NCBI GenBank assembly: GCA_030435675.1
Contig: CM059624.1
Span: forward strand, 14,966,769-15,030,768
Length of the DNA: 64,000 bases
Origin: Steinernema hermaphroditum
Lineage: Eukaryota; Nematoda; Chromadorea; Rhabditida; Steinernematidae
Direction: 5' to 3'
Shown here: positions 1 to 9,052 of the stretch, in pieces
Layout: each line of letters opens with the position of its first letter
Numbering within the stretch: the stretch's first letter is position 1
Program-made: the position numbers and the translations under genes
Notes under the pieces: generated by a model
Database searches by the model: none
What the model saw: the letters and a program-made list of their open reading frames with translations, nothing else
Told to the model about the DNA's origin: nothing

Positions 1-60
1 CGGTTTTGTCATAACAGTAATCTACCATCTGGATAACATTCCCAAGGCTATCGCTTTTAG

Positions 61-854
61 ATTCCTTATCGAACCTACGTTTTACCTGACTTCCTCAAAA
101 CCGTCCTCCTAGGTGGAACCATCATCGTAATCCTCGAAAATCAAGGCGCCAAATGGATTTTGGACAATGTTCGTCCAAAATATAGAAATTTGGTGAGTAC
201 CATATCCTTATCCTTCATAGAAAATACGGTAGTTTAAGCTCGAACTGGCCTACGATGTCCAATTCTACATAATTCGGCGTATCTCCGCCGTCTTTGCTGG
301 ATTTGCCTTCGTCTTTCTCTTCAAATATAACGAATATTTCCTTGGAGACTCCAAACTACATTTCGAAAACTTCTCGTCCATGCTTGTCAGTGAAGGAATG
401 ACCGATTCCGAATGGAATATTGTAGCCAAAGCTTTGGTTATAACAGTAAGTTTCCGCGCAATTGCTCAGACCTGTCAACGTTTCCCAGCCTCTGGCCATA
501 ATCGGCTTCACGAATCTCACCCAATACGAATTTCGCGCTTTCCCTGCAGCGCAGAACTCGACGATCTATGGCGCGACGGCAGATGCGCGCCAAGTCGGAA
601 CCAAGGTCCACTACATCAAGTCCTTCTGCAGCCTGCAGTACGCAAGCATTGAATCTCTTGTTCAATTGACTACAGTCTTCACCATTCTCTCATTTCTCTA
701 TCTGACGGTCACGGCTGCTGCTTCGTTTGGCATCGGGAGACTTGTGGCCGCGGCCGCGCCGTGGGTCGATGATTTCTACGGATTCTTTATGGGGTTGATG
801 GTTCTGAACGTCATCGCTATGATCTATTCGCCTGTGAAGAAGTGTTTTGCTTGA
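61..854 (+). CDS. 3' end of a multi-pass membrane protein gene (5' cut by the window)
   Basis: I do not recognise the family. Three exons join in phase 0: 61-192, 239-445 and 489-854 (stop TGA 852-854), with introns of 46 and 43 nt (GTGAGT and GTAAGT donors). The joined product has several strongly hydrophobic stretches (around residues TVLLGGTIIVIL, ISAVFAGFAFVFLF, TTVFTILSFLYLTVT and FFMGLMVLNVIAMIY), so it is very likely an integral membrane protein ending in a short polar tail, KKCFA. A polyadenylation signal AATAAA lies at 913-918. Oddity: a second open frame at about 2-118 (reading ...YHLDNIPKAIAFRFL...) also looks coding and overlaps the first exon in another frame. The 5' junction is therefore unresolved and could be an upstream exon with an unseen splice, or a frameshift. 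The three downstream exons are well supported. Confidence 0.7.
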
Positions 855-969
855 CAGAAGAACGAGGTCTGCTTGTTGTTGAAACTAACTGTAAGCAAAC
901 GACTAAAAAACGAATAAAACGAATCTATATCTATCACACCCCATTTGTGTCGTTGTTAGTGGTACGATT

Positions 970-1143
970 TTACGATTTATTTGTGGAATCGTCAACATTA
1001 CATTGAGCCACACCCCATTGTTGTCGGTCCTCTTCTCTTTCTTGTTGTCGCCATCGTTGCGTTCCTAACTTCTTCGTGATCTCATCTCGCCATCTGGTCC
1101 TCGGCCTTCCAATGGAACGCGTCGTTGGTGGTCGCCATTCTTC
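970..1143 (-). mobile_element. Non-LTR retrotransposon remnant (reverse transcriptase C-terminal tail)
   Basis: A minus-strand open stretch of 57 codons begins EEWRPP and contains GRPRTRWRDEITKKLG followed by RWRQQ. This is the pattern typical of the extreme C-terminus of metazoan RTE-like reverse transcriptases (GRP..RW.DE..K..G..W...A.DR..W). It ends in TAA at 970-972. Weaker homology in another frame extends to about 1200. No endonuclease or polymerase domain is present, so this is a 3' fragment. A paralogous fragment lies at 56009-56170. The family call rests on memory of the motif. Confidence 0.65.
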
Positions 1144-1302
1144 GAGCTTCGTAGATCAATTCTCAGGAATTTCGTGTGCGATCTTCCAGGCATATTGCCA
1201 TTTCCTTCTTGTCACGGAACTATAAACTCGCTACCTCTACCTGTGACTTTTACTAAATATCAAAGTGTTAAAGTTATACATTATACAGTAAAATGCAGAA
1301 AG

Positions 1303-1365
1303 AAAACTGCGATGCATTTTTGCATTAAAAATTTTTGATATAATCGCGAAATCGAAATCTTCGAA
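1303..1365 (+). promoter_or_regulatory. Shared promoter block of the F-box-like family, copy A
   Basis: The word ACTGCGATGCATTTTTGCAT (1306-1325), followed by a TATA-like GATATAAT and CGCGAAAT, lies about 55-75 nt upstream of the ATG at 1379. The same order of elements precedes the F-box-like ATGs at 6810, 20510, 29483 and 56982 (the last a pseudogene). A core-promoter function is inferred from this conservation in fixed position. Confidence 0.6.
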
Positions 1366-1378
1366 GTGCCGATCAGCT

Positions 1379-2287
1379 ATGGAAGCCCTACCTCTGGACT
1401 TTTACGACAAAGTTATCCATCGACTCTCCAAATCCGACATCGAATGTCTCAAGCTTTCATCAGGATACTGGTCATCTACAGCCCAAACTTATTTCAACAG
1501 GCGTCGGGAATTAAATGTTGTAGTAACATCAAAGAGCGAAGGGACTAAAGTTGACTTGGAGCTTTACTCTGGCCTGTTCGTTTCAGAAGTTCTTTGCGAG
1601 ATAGACATCAAGTACGACCGAATCGAGGGTATTCACTTTAGTCATCGATCAATCCGCGAAACAGCGGAAGAAACACTGGAACAGTTCCGAACGAAAACAC
1701 TGCCAATGATTCGGTCGATTGCTAGTGACTGCACATTGGATGTATTCGGAAATAGCCCTCAGTGGCTCTCGGAAGTCGGAACTCCCAACAAAGTGCGCGA
1801 CGCTCTCTTTCATGGCCTAATGAACTGTAGCGGCCTGTCGGAGATCTATGTCAACAACCATGGAGAAAAGTGCCAAGAGTTCATAAGACGTCAGATGGAA
1901 TTTGGTAATTTGAAAACACTGAATTTATCACATAGCACTGCATGGCCAGCGGACTTCCAAGACTTGATCAAAGTCTTCGTGAAATCACCAAATTTTAATG
2001 TACTTAATATAGTAGATTCCAATCTGAGATTGGAGTTCGACATGGTTACTTGTGTGTTCGACCGCTTCTTCAACGGAGAACTCACTAAGTTCCGTCTTGT
2101 AGGAAATCCGTCGTTCCCGATAAACGATCTGAGATCTCTCTACCCTCAATTCGTGATTGGTAACTATTGCCTCCCTTATAGGCCAACCACCGTTTGGAAC
2201 GAACCCCTAACAAAAAGGCAGTTAGAGGTAATTATTTGGAATAATGCGCATATAAAGGTATGGCACGAAACATCTTTCGTTGAATAA
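1379..2287 (+). CDS. F-box-like family protein, copy A (intact, single exon)
   Basis: 302 aa with no intron. Residues 1-50 (EALPLDFYDKVIHRLSKSDI..LKLSSGYWSS) resemble a degenerate F-box: a Leu-Pro start, a DxVIxxL helix and an L...S..W core. The rest is a conserved domain shared by every copy here, with landmarks RTKTLPMIRSIA, GEKCQEFIRRQ, WPADFQDLIKVFVKSP, NLRLEFDMVTCVFDRFFNGE and LYPQF. If the F-box reading holds, the protein would recruit substrates to an SCF ubiquitin ligase through Skp1. That is inference from a weak N-terminal match. The start at 1379 matches the ATG of the other copies. A promoter block conserved across the family lies just upstream. No frameshift or internal stop is seen, so it is probably functional. 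Confidence 0.8.
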   Translation: MEALPLDFYDKVIHRLSKSDIECLKLSSGYWSSTAQTYFNRRRELNVVVTSKSEGTKVDLELYSGLFVSEVLCEIDIKYDRIEGIHFSHRSIRETAEETLEQFRTKTLPMIRSIASDCTLDVFGNSPQWLSEVGTPNKVRDALFHGLMNCSGLSEIYVNNHGEKCQEFIRRQMEFGNLKTLNLSHSTAWPADFQDLIKVFVKSPNFNVLNIVDSNLRLEFDMVTCVFDRFFNGELTKFRLVGNPSFPINDLRSLYPQFVIGNYCLPYRPTTVWNEPLTKRQLEVIIWNNAHIKVWHETSFVE

Positions 2288-2462
2288 GGTTTTCCGTTAC
2301 CAGGATAATTTTTCCATATACCATGGAATATTTAATGTTCATAAATTAGTGTATACTCCGAATTTGGTTATGAACGTCATCGTCAAGCAATAAAACGATT
2401 ATCGAGTCTTACTATCGAATATCTCTCACACCTCATAAAGGCATTGTCAAGGAAGCCACTAA

Positions 2463-2596
2463 AGGCGCATTCATACTCCGCGGGGCAAACGCATTGTAAA
2501 TTGTGATCCACGGGGTATTTTTTCGCCCCGCAGGGCAACATTTATAATGCGTTTGCCCCGCGCGCGCGGGGTACCCCGCGGAGTATGAATGGGCCT
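2463..2596 (+). mobile_element. 134-bp MITE with long GC-rich terminal inverted repeats
   Basis: The left end AGGCGCATTCATACTCCGCG and the reverse complement of the right end, AGGCCCATTCATACTCCGCG, match at 19 of 20 positions. The inner parts pair further (GGGGCAAACGCATT). The element is flanked on both sides by TAA (2460-2462 and 2597-2599). A 3-bp TWA target duplication is characteristic of PIF/Harbinger elements, so a Harbinger-type MITE is the likely class. No coding capacity. Confidence 0.7.
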
Positions 2597-2645
2597 TAAA
2601 GAAGTGTCGAAACCAGTGTCAAAAAAGCTAGAGTTCTTGACTTAC

Positions 2646-2745
2646 AAGGAACCTTTCGAAGTGTCCACCTCAGAAATCTCAGGGGGACGGTCGAAATCCC
2701 ACAAGGGGACGGTCCAAATCCCAAGGGGGACGGTTGAAACGGCTT
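2646..2745 (+). repeat. Dispersed repeat: CGAAGTGTCCACCTCAG block plus GGGGACGG triplet
   Basis: The segment at 2646-2673 (AAGGAACCTTTCGAAGTGTC..) recurs at 34611-34640 and 34898-34927. Next to it, three imperfect copies of a unit of about 22 nt centred on GGGGACGG(T)..AAATCCC follow between 2682 and 2740. A related pair occurs at about 57313-57352. No coding is visible. This is probably an old dispersed repeat. Confidence 0.5.
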
Positions 2746-3177
2746 TGTGCCGAAAATTGTCGTTGGTGATCATCCGCTCGCTCTCTCAGAAATGAGTCGA
2801 GTTAGGTCGTTCTTGGCTGTCGTTGCAAATCGCCCCGGCATGCCCCTCGATCGTTTCTCCAAGAAGACCTCCCAACGTCACAGCGTAGGTACTGGCTTCA
2901 AGAGAAATGAGAAATGCTTCAAGATGGTCACATCTTATATTATGAGCTTGTGAGGGCACAGACGAACAAGGAAAAATCGACTGAACTTCCATTCCTTATG
3001 AGAACGAGAGTTTATATCTCGTATCAAAGTTTGTATCTCGTATCGGGTGGAGTCGGGTGGAGAGAACCAGAGCAGTCATTAAAACAATGACACCTGTTCT
3101 GTACGGAGAACCGCGGTCTATCTTTCTGCCCCTCTCTGTGTGCAGGAGTTGTGCTAACTTTATTTCACCTCTATCGA
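2746..3177. other. Interval without a convincing gene
   Basis: Short open frames on both strands lack splice or family support. A sequence TTTATATCTCGTATCAAAG at 3010-3028 nearly repeats TTTATTTCTCGTATCAAAG at 4009-4027, so the pair brackets the zinc-finger gene at 3178-3987. Confidence 0.4.
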
Positions 3178-3987
3178 TCAAAAGTAATCACTCATCGCAG
3201 CATCTACCCTCCTGAGAAACTCTTCTTTCGCAGCCTCATATTCCAACTTCATTTCCAGTTTCATCTGCGACAGACGGATGCTGTGCACTTCCCTGAGATG
3301 GCGTCCGAGACGTTGGAGCTGTGCCGAGAATGTGCATTCTTTGTATGGACATGGCACTTCAAGCTCCAAGTGAGCTCCAACGTGGTCGCGCCTCTGGAAC
3401 GTAAGCTGCTGCTTTCGACAGCACTTAATACAATAAATGCCGGGCTTTGTTGCTGGCTGAACCAGGCTTCTGTTACAGTACTCGCTATCACTTTCGTCAT
3501 CAGAGTCTTCTGAAGATGAATCCGTCGAACTTGAGTCTTCAGAGCTCGACACCTCGATGCCGCCACCAATTGAATTCTGGGCATCAGAGTCTTCTAAAGA
3601 TGAATCCGTCGAACTTAAGTCCTCAGAGATCGATGCCTCTACGCCACTATCTGAACTTGTGTCCTCGCTGTCATTCACGTCCATAGAAATATTTGATTCA
3701 CTTGACCCATCGACATCGCTTTCCTCTGATTCTTCTCCTCGATCAAGCCATTTCTGAAAATCTAGCATTCTCCGCTTCAGCAAAGCATTGGCTTTGAATG
3801 CTTCCTCAGTGGCTCTATCGACCTCCTTGAAGCGTTTCTGCAGGTCAGACGGTTCTTCTATGTCGCCGATTCTCTTGCCAGTTCGCTGGGAACCTTCGGA
3901 ATTCATTGCTAGTGGCACAGAGTGTATCGCTCTGGGGCGATTTAAAAGCATATCGACTAATGCCAGAAGTCGATGCTTAGGAAGCAT
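3178..3987 (-). CDS. Acidic, serine-rich zinc-finger-like protein (intronless)
   Basis: 269 aa from the upstream ATG (3987). A second in-frame Met (MNSEGSQRTG) is a plausible alternative start. The centre is an acidic Ser/Glu/Asp tract with an internal near-duplicate (SSTDSSLEDSD and SSTDSSSEDSD). The C-terminal third carries two C2H2-like fingers: C-x2-C..H-x3-H (CIKC..HVGAHL) and C-x4-C..H-x4-H (CPYKEC..HLREVH). A helical tail EAAKEEFLRRVDAAM follows. The same finger-finger-helix order is found at the end of each unit of the multi-exon gene at 14165-16817, so the two are homologous. The absence of introns suggests a retrocopy or a domesticated element. The role is unknown. Nucleic-acid binding is inferred from the fingers. 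Confidence 0.65.
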   Translation of the reverse strand: MLPKHRLLALVDMLLNRPRAIHSVPLAMNSEGSQRTGKRIGDIEEPSDLQKRFKEVDRATEEAFKANALLKRRMLDFQKWLDRGEESEESDVDGSSESNISMDVNDSEDTSSDSGVEASISEDLSSTDSSLEDSDAQNSIGGGIEVSSSEDSSSTDSSSEDSDDESDSEYCNRSLVQPATKPGIYCIKCCRKQQLTFQRRDHVGAHLELEVPCPYKECTFSAQLQRLGRHLREVHSIRLSQMKLEMKLEYEAAKEEFLRRVDAAMSDYF

Positions 3988-4002
3988 TGCTTCTTCAGTT
4001 TA

Positions 4003-4620
4003 CGAGTTTATTTCTCGTATCAAAGGCTTACGCCTTGCGAGACGTCGTATATATGCACAAGAAACACATTATCACTCCGTAGTCGCCGGTCTTCTTCTGA
4101 CTTCGGCACATCAGAGTAGAGCACGGCGATCCCATTAGTGTGCGCGGGCATCAGAGAGGCGAAGAGCTGATTCCGGAGACGGTGGAGCACAGCAAACCCA
4201 TCTTCAGCTCAGGTGGCGGCGCGGACGTCGGAGTTGAGGAGCTTCTTCGGCAGCTTCCGTGGGCGGCACGAGTGAAGAACAGGCATGCAGGCGAAACGCG
4301 TTGTCGGAGCACAACAGGCGAACCGGGAACCATCAAGGCAGCTGGCGACGCGGACTACGGAATTGTGGCGGTTCTTCTGCTTCTCTGGCGGCGCGGGTGG
4401 AGTCGGGCGGCAGTGACGGGCTTCTTGGCAAGACGGTGGAACTACGGCTCCCTGGTGTTCCAGGCCTTCTGGGAGCCGGGGCGATCATTGCGCCAACAAC
4501 GACGGCCGAGAACGACCGCTCACTCAACTCAATCGGCTCAGACAGCCTCAGAGAGAGCGAGCGGACGACCCGACCGATCGCTGGGGGCACAAATGAAAGA
4601 CCTTGCTTCTTCAGAATCAC
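4003..4620 (+). repeat. Dispersed GC-rich repeat, copy 1
   Basis: The start TTTACGAGTTTATTTC..AAGGCTTACGCCTTGC (4003-4043) matches, inverted, 32838-32877 over 40 nt with three differences. The later block GGCAAGACGGTGG..CTACGGCTCC (about 4430-4495) matches, inverted, 59862-59935. A third partial copy lies at 30125-30215. Long open frames exist on both strands but their sequence is low-complexity and unlike any family I know, so I treat it as a repeat rather than a gene. Confidence 0.55.
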
Positions 4621-4897
4621 TTGAAATGAACACATCTGCGGTATAATGATCACCCCGCCTCTCAGGAGGCCTGAAACATTACGGTGTGGTCTAAAAAATA
4701 GCCCAAAAATGGTCGCGTCAACTGGAATAATGGCGGCTAACTGGAATAATGGCGAACAAGACCAATCGCAAGGTCGCGGACAAGATGGAGTGACGACTTC
4801 TCGTATGAGCATCCGTGGAAATCATCGATCCACGCCGCGGTTATGATCATAACACTGTGGTAAACACAAAGTTTCCACGAAGCGCTTTTTAGAAATA
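4621..4897. other. Interval with no recognisable feature
   Basis: No coding or RNA signal is seen between the dispersed repeat and the mariner element. A short direct repeat AACTGGAATAATGGCG occurs twice (about 4719-4754). Confidence 0.4.
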
Positions 4898-5679
4898 TAC
4901 CGGGTGGGGCATAAATACTGTAAGTGGAAAAACTGCTCATAACTTTTCATTTACGACAAGGAAACAAAATGAATTCAGAACTGTAAGATTGGCCAGGAAA
5001 TTTTGTACAACATACTTGAATTCTGTTCGAAATGCCCTCCTTGACAGTTTGATTAAGGCGTTCAGACGATTCTGGAAATTCTTCAGGATTCCCGCGGTGA
5101 CTTTTGGCATGATTTCCTTCCAAGCGGTCTTCAGAGAGCGCTCCAGGGAATTCACACTGGCGTGGCTTGTAGCGCATACGTATGGCTCTAGGACTGACCA
5201 AACATCGAAGTCGAGAGGGTTGAGTACTGGAGAGTGCCGCAGCCAAACATCTTTCCTCTTGACCCAACATCCTTCCTTCACATGGTTGGCTGTGTCAAGA
5301 CAAGGGTATCCTTGGCTCCATGGCCAGGCGTCCAGTCCTGCTGAAACGTCCATGCGATGTCGAGGGACAGATCTAGGGCCCAGGATTTCACCACGCCGTT
5401 CAGAACCAGGTTTAGGCAGTTCTCGCCATGGCAGGTCACCTTTTTTTCATTGGCGTCGAAGAAAAGGAATTTCCTTAACTTTTCAATTTCCGGTGGTAGC
5501 AAAACGGTCATTTTGGGACACCATTTTGTCGAAGGACAAAAATAACAGGGGAAACATCAATCCTAGATCAAGAAACGACGAGGAACACGAATATAACAAC
5601 AGAAGTGGTATAAAAAGCCGAAAAAGCAGGACAAATTGAAAAGTTTGACCCACTTACAGTATTTATGCCCGACCCGGTA
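4898..5679 (-). mobile_element. Internally deleted mariner-type transposon with transposase remnant
   Basis: The ends form terminal inverted repeats: CCGGGTGGGGCATAAATACT from 4900, and the reverse complement of the segment ending at 5677 reads CCGGGTCGGGCATAAATACT. They extend to about 28 bp with one mismatch. Both ends are flanked by TA, the Tc1/mariner target site. On the minus strand between about 5511 and 4937 there are transposase pieces. One frame reads DIAWTFQQDWTPGHGAKDT (compare the usual W.FQQD.APAH). After a frame change, another reads LRHSPVLNPLDFDVWSVLE (compare SPDLNPLDF.LW, the region of the third catalytic acid). The N-terminal DNA-binding region is absent and the total length, about 780 bp, is below that of an intact mariner (about 1.3 kb). 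This is a dead, non-autonomous copy. Confidence 0.85.
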
Positions 5680-5858
5680 GATCAATATGTGTTCTACTCA
5701 GCAAACAGTGTGTATTGACAGAGACAGAGAGTGACTTATCGATGAATGAACGATGATTTTCCAATTTCAGGGTATGCAGTCTGACATTCTACAACAATTA
5801 TCCTGCTGACGGAAAACCTTGTGGAAGGAGATGAATCGACGACACATGTATTTCAGAA

Positions 5859-6810
5859 TTAAAAGGGGAATACCTCTATTTCCGCAGTACGGTGAATACT
5901 GACCACTAACAGCCGTTCACTCAGCGGTTCTTTCCAAATGGCGGTTTTCCTTTGAGAGAACCAGTCGACATGAGTCTTCCCGAATTGTGGATAGAGAAAT
6001 TTCAAATCGTTAAAAGGAAATGAGAGACTTCCTCTAAGGCGGAACTTAGTCGGTTCTCCATTGAAGAAGCGATCGGATATACAGGTAATCATGTCGAAGT
6101 CCAATCTCAGATTGGAATTTTCTATATAAAGGTTCCTGAAATTTGGTGATTTCACGAAGACTTTGATCAAGTGTTGGAAATCTGACGGCCATTCGTTGTG
6201 CGATAAACACAATGTTTCCAAATTGCCGAATTCGATCTGGCGTCTTATGAACTCCTGGTACTTTTCTCCATAGTTGCCAAATTCGATGCTCGATAGTCCA
6301 CTGCATTCCTCTATCCCATCAAATATGATATCGCATAGTTTGTGTGGGTTGAAGGCAGGACTTTGTCGGTTGAAGGCACGCAAATTACACCCGTTGGCGA
6401 CTGACCGAATTGTTGGCAGTGTCCTCGTTCGGAAGTGTTCCAATGTTTCTTTTACTGTTTCGTCGCTCGATTGCTGAATATAATCAATGCATACAGTCAT
6501 ACTTGAAGTCTGTTTCGAAAGGAAATTCTTCAACCCAATCGTGCAGCTTTTGGTGTTAATTTTCTTTTATTTTACGGTCGTATTTGAAGTTTATCTCGAA
6601 AGGAACTTCGTCACGCAATATGTAGAGCTTGACGCCGACTTTAGTAGAATCGCTGTTCGATCTCAACGAAACACTTAGTTCGCGACGCCTGTTGAAATGA
6701 GTTGCAGCTGTAGATGACCAGTATCTTGAGATGAGCTCAAGATATTTGATGGCATCTTTGGAGAGTCGCTGGATGACTTCGTCGTAAAAGTTCAAAGGTA
6801 GGGCGTTCAT
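5859..6810 (-). pseudogene. F-box-like family, copy B (disrupted)
   Basis: The start ATG (6810, MNALPLNFYDEVIQRLSK) opens a frame to 6556. The remainder of the domain (SSDETVKETLEHFRTRTLPTIRS...FGNLETLCLSH...WPSDFQHLIKVFVKSP...LYPQF) follows in another frame from about 6533 to 5859. The break is an imperfect tandem duplication of about 80 nt: KLYILRDEVPFEINFKYD is repeated as KLHDWVEEFPFETDFKYD and the second copy runs into a stop. No GT-AG intron joins the two frames in phase. The family promoter block is intact upstream. It is most likely a recent pseudogene, and a truncated product is possible. Confidence 0.75.
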
Positions 6811-6834
6811 AGCTCAGCGACAACGGCGTCGGAT

Positions 6835-6890
6835 TTCGCGGTTATATGACAAATTTCTAATAAAAAAATGCGTCGCAAAACTGATAACAA
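6835..6890 (-). promoter_or_regulatory. Shared promoter block, copy B
   Basis: On the minus strand, AGTTTTGCGACGCATTTTTT lies upstream of CATATAACCGCGAAATCCG and then the ATG at 6810. It is aligned in order and spacing with the blocks before the other F-box-like copies. Confidence 0.6.
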
Positions 6891-6993
6891 GGTAACAAGG
6901 TAACAGCCCTCCGACGTGATGATCTATAGTAATCTTTTATTAAAGCTTACATTATATACACAAATACAATCATAAACTTCATCGAATCGTTGC

Positions 6994-7066
6994 TCATTTG
7001 TCATTGATTGAGAGATAGAGTCCATGCGGAGAGCGTTTGGCTCGGGCTGAGAAGAATCCTCCACGG
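6994..7066 (-). CDS. Possible terminal exon of a small secreted peptide gene
   Basis: After a good acceptor (TTTTCAG-like, 7067-7072 on the minus strand) an open stretch reads RGGFFSARAKRSPHGLYLS and ends at TGA (6994-6996). The dibasic KR and the short length suggest a peptide-precursor exon. No first exon with a signal peptide could be placed upstream with confidence, so the gene assignment is speculative. Confidence 0.25.
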
Positions 7067-9052
7067 CTGAAACATATCACTTTTGAGTACATCTTTGACG
7101 TCTCCCCCCAATTCGACTTTAACCCCTTTTCAGCCTCAAAGCGAATCAATCATTCTTTGTGCGACCTATAAAAGGAAACGCACGTGAGTGTGACGTCGTC
7201 GCCACAGTCGCAGAAACCAATTCGGACCGGTTTCCGTTGATGTCGATCTATTTGCAGTTTTTGCACGGATTTTGTGGTATGACGGGCGAGGGGACACACT
7301 TTCATTGCGGAACGACAAATCGCAAAAGGTTAGATCTCTATTAGTTCGCTTTTCAAATATGATCAGGCTAAGATCCAATCATGAACCAGTGTAAAACAGC
7401 GTTAATGCATGCGGTGCGGTATGGCACCTTTCCACTGGTAATTTACATATGTACTCTGGCAGTAAAGCAAGGAAGAAATTTTGAGCCTAGATATGCGTAG
7501 CTCATATTTCTGACCATCCCCTGAAGATCAAGATATATTCCGATGATGTGGTTGGTCTTGAAACAGTGAAAGTGACTGTCAAATAAATAGAAGAGGTTTC
7601 TGGACTAAAAAGATTTCGTCTTTCCGAGAACAGGGATATCGTGACTTCCAGGAGGTGTGGGTGGTCAGAGTGTCCGCCGTATACAGCTGAGGTTGAACTT
7701 GGTCCCCACAGTAGAAGCAACAGAAGTTAAATGAAATTAAAATGAACCCAAGATAACATTCAATAAAGGACACATGCTACACACATGACTTTAAAGAACA
7801 CATGTTCGTTTTCGTGAGGATTCAGTTCATAGACCATTTTTATACAGGTTGCTTGATCAAGGTCAAAAGGTTGCGTTCGAACTGTGACCGCTCAGCAACC
7901 TTGATGAGCGTTCTGAAGAGTCTTTGGTTCTTTGCTCTTTGGTATGCTTTTCATATTTCGAAAACTTAACTTCCGTGTTTAGTGCAACTCATCTCATGAC
8001 ATTATCTCATCTCAAAGTCATTACACAAGGTCATTTCACTTTTCTGCGAAATAACGTTTACTGCGAAATGATGTTGACCTTTTGGTCTAGAGGCTACTTT
8101 GGTCCAGAGGCATTTTGTAAGAATGTACCACTTCCGAAACGAAGCGGAAACCCTTCCAAGTGAGCGTACTCATACAAACATATTTCCACTCCCCGTCGGT
8201 CATGGTGAATCAAGAGGTCCTACGTGTAAGAACCAAAGAACTATCGACGTTTTACAGTCATCGTCAGCGAACAGTGAACCGAAGGAAACGTTCATTTCCG
8301 ATGGCGCTGTAAACCTGATCTATGACACTCTAAGTTCAGCATCATTTCACGTCAAATTTCAATTCAGTAAGAGGGGAGAGGAGGCGTTGAGTCAACACGA
8401 AATTTGACGTACATATGTACACCCCATAGAACAGTAAGTTTGGACCGAAGAAAGGATATATGGCCTTAATCAAATGCCAAGAGCTGGATATTAGCATATT
8501 AGCAAATACTGGATTCATTAGCTCTCGAAGCATGCAAAACAGAAGAAGATGCGCCGATTCCTACGAGACGTGTCTTTTCTGGTAAGCAACTGACATGTTT
8601 CAGAGTCAAGTAAACAACTTCTGTGCACAGTTTCAGCCCTACAGAGCAGTTTTGTGCCATCAATCTCTATGGGTTTGCTAGGTTTCGAACAGATAAACGC
8701 TAACTCAGTTGCGTAGCAGTTGCTTTTTTTAATTTAAGGTCATGGGGAACGGTTGGAATATCCGCTGGTCTGCGTTTCAGCCCCTCCAAGCGAGCGGTCG
8801 GATTCGGTCATTAAGAGAGCGGTCCGTCGGTTTCAGACACCAACAAAATAGGGACCCGGGCCGACTTTGTATCGTCCCCGACCGATTACAAAGGAGACAC
8901 GTTCGCAATGAGCTATACAGACAGTTCAGAAACAGCTTGTTCAGTGCTGCTGTACCTCAGGGGTACCAAAGACTTCTACGGTTTTGGGATAGGGTTGAAA
9001 AACCGTTCTATGGTTATCAATATTGCTGTCCACAGAACGGAGATACCAATAT
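7067..9052. other. Interval without a firm gene
   Basis: Minus-strand frames at 7502-7773 include a signal-like start (MSFIECYLGFILISFNFCCF) but no coherent downstream exon. A plus-strand open stretch at about 8840-9195 contains DYKGDTFAMSYTD, which weakly resembles DYKLVVFAMSHTD at about 42640. Neither is strong enough to call. The first part of the latter overlaps a better-supported minus-strand gene at 9053-9337. Confidence 0.35.

Noticed and set aside
4140..4812. Long frames on both strands in GC-rich DNA
   Set aside because: Arg/Ser/Pro-rich shadow translations within the dispersed repeat. No homology recognised.
6046..6306. Second minus-strand frame inside F-box-like copy B
   Set aside because: Shadow of the real frame.
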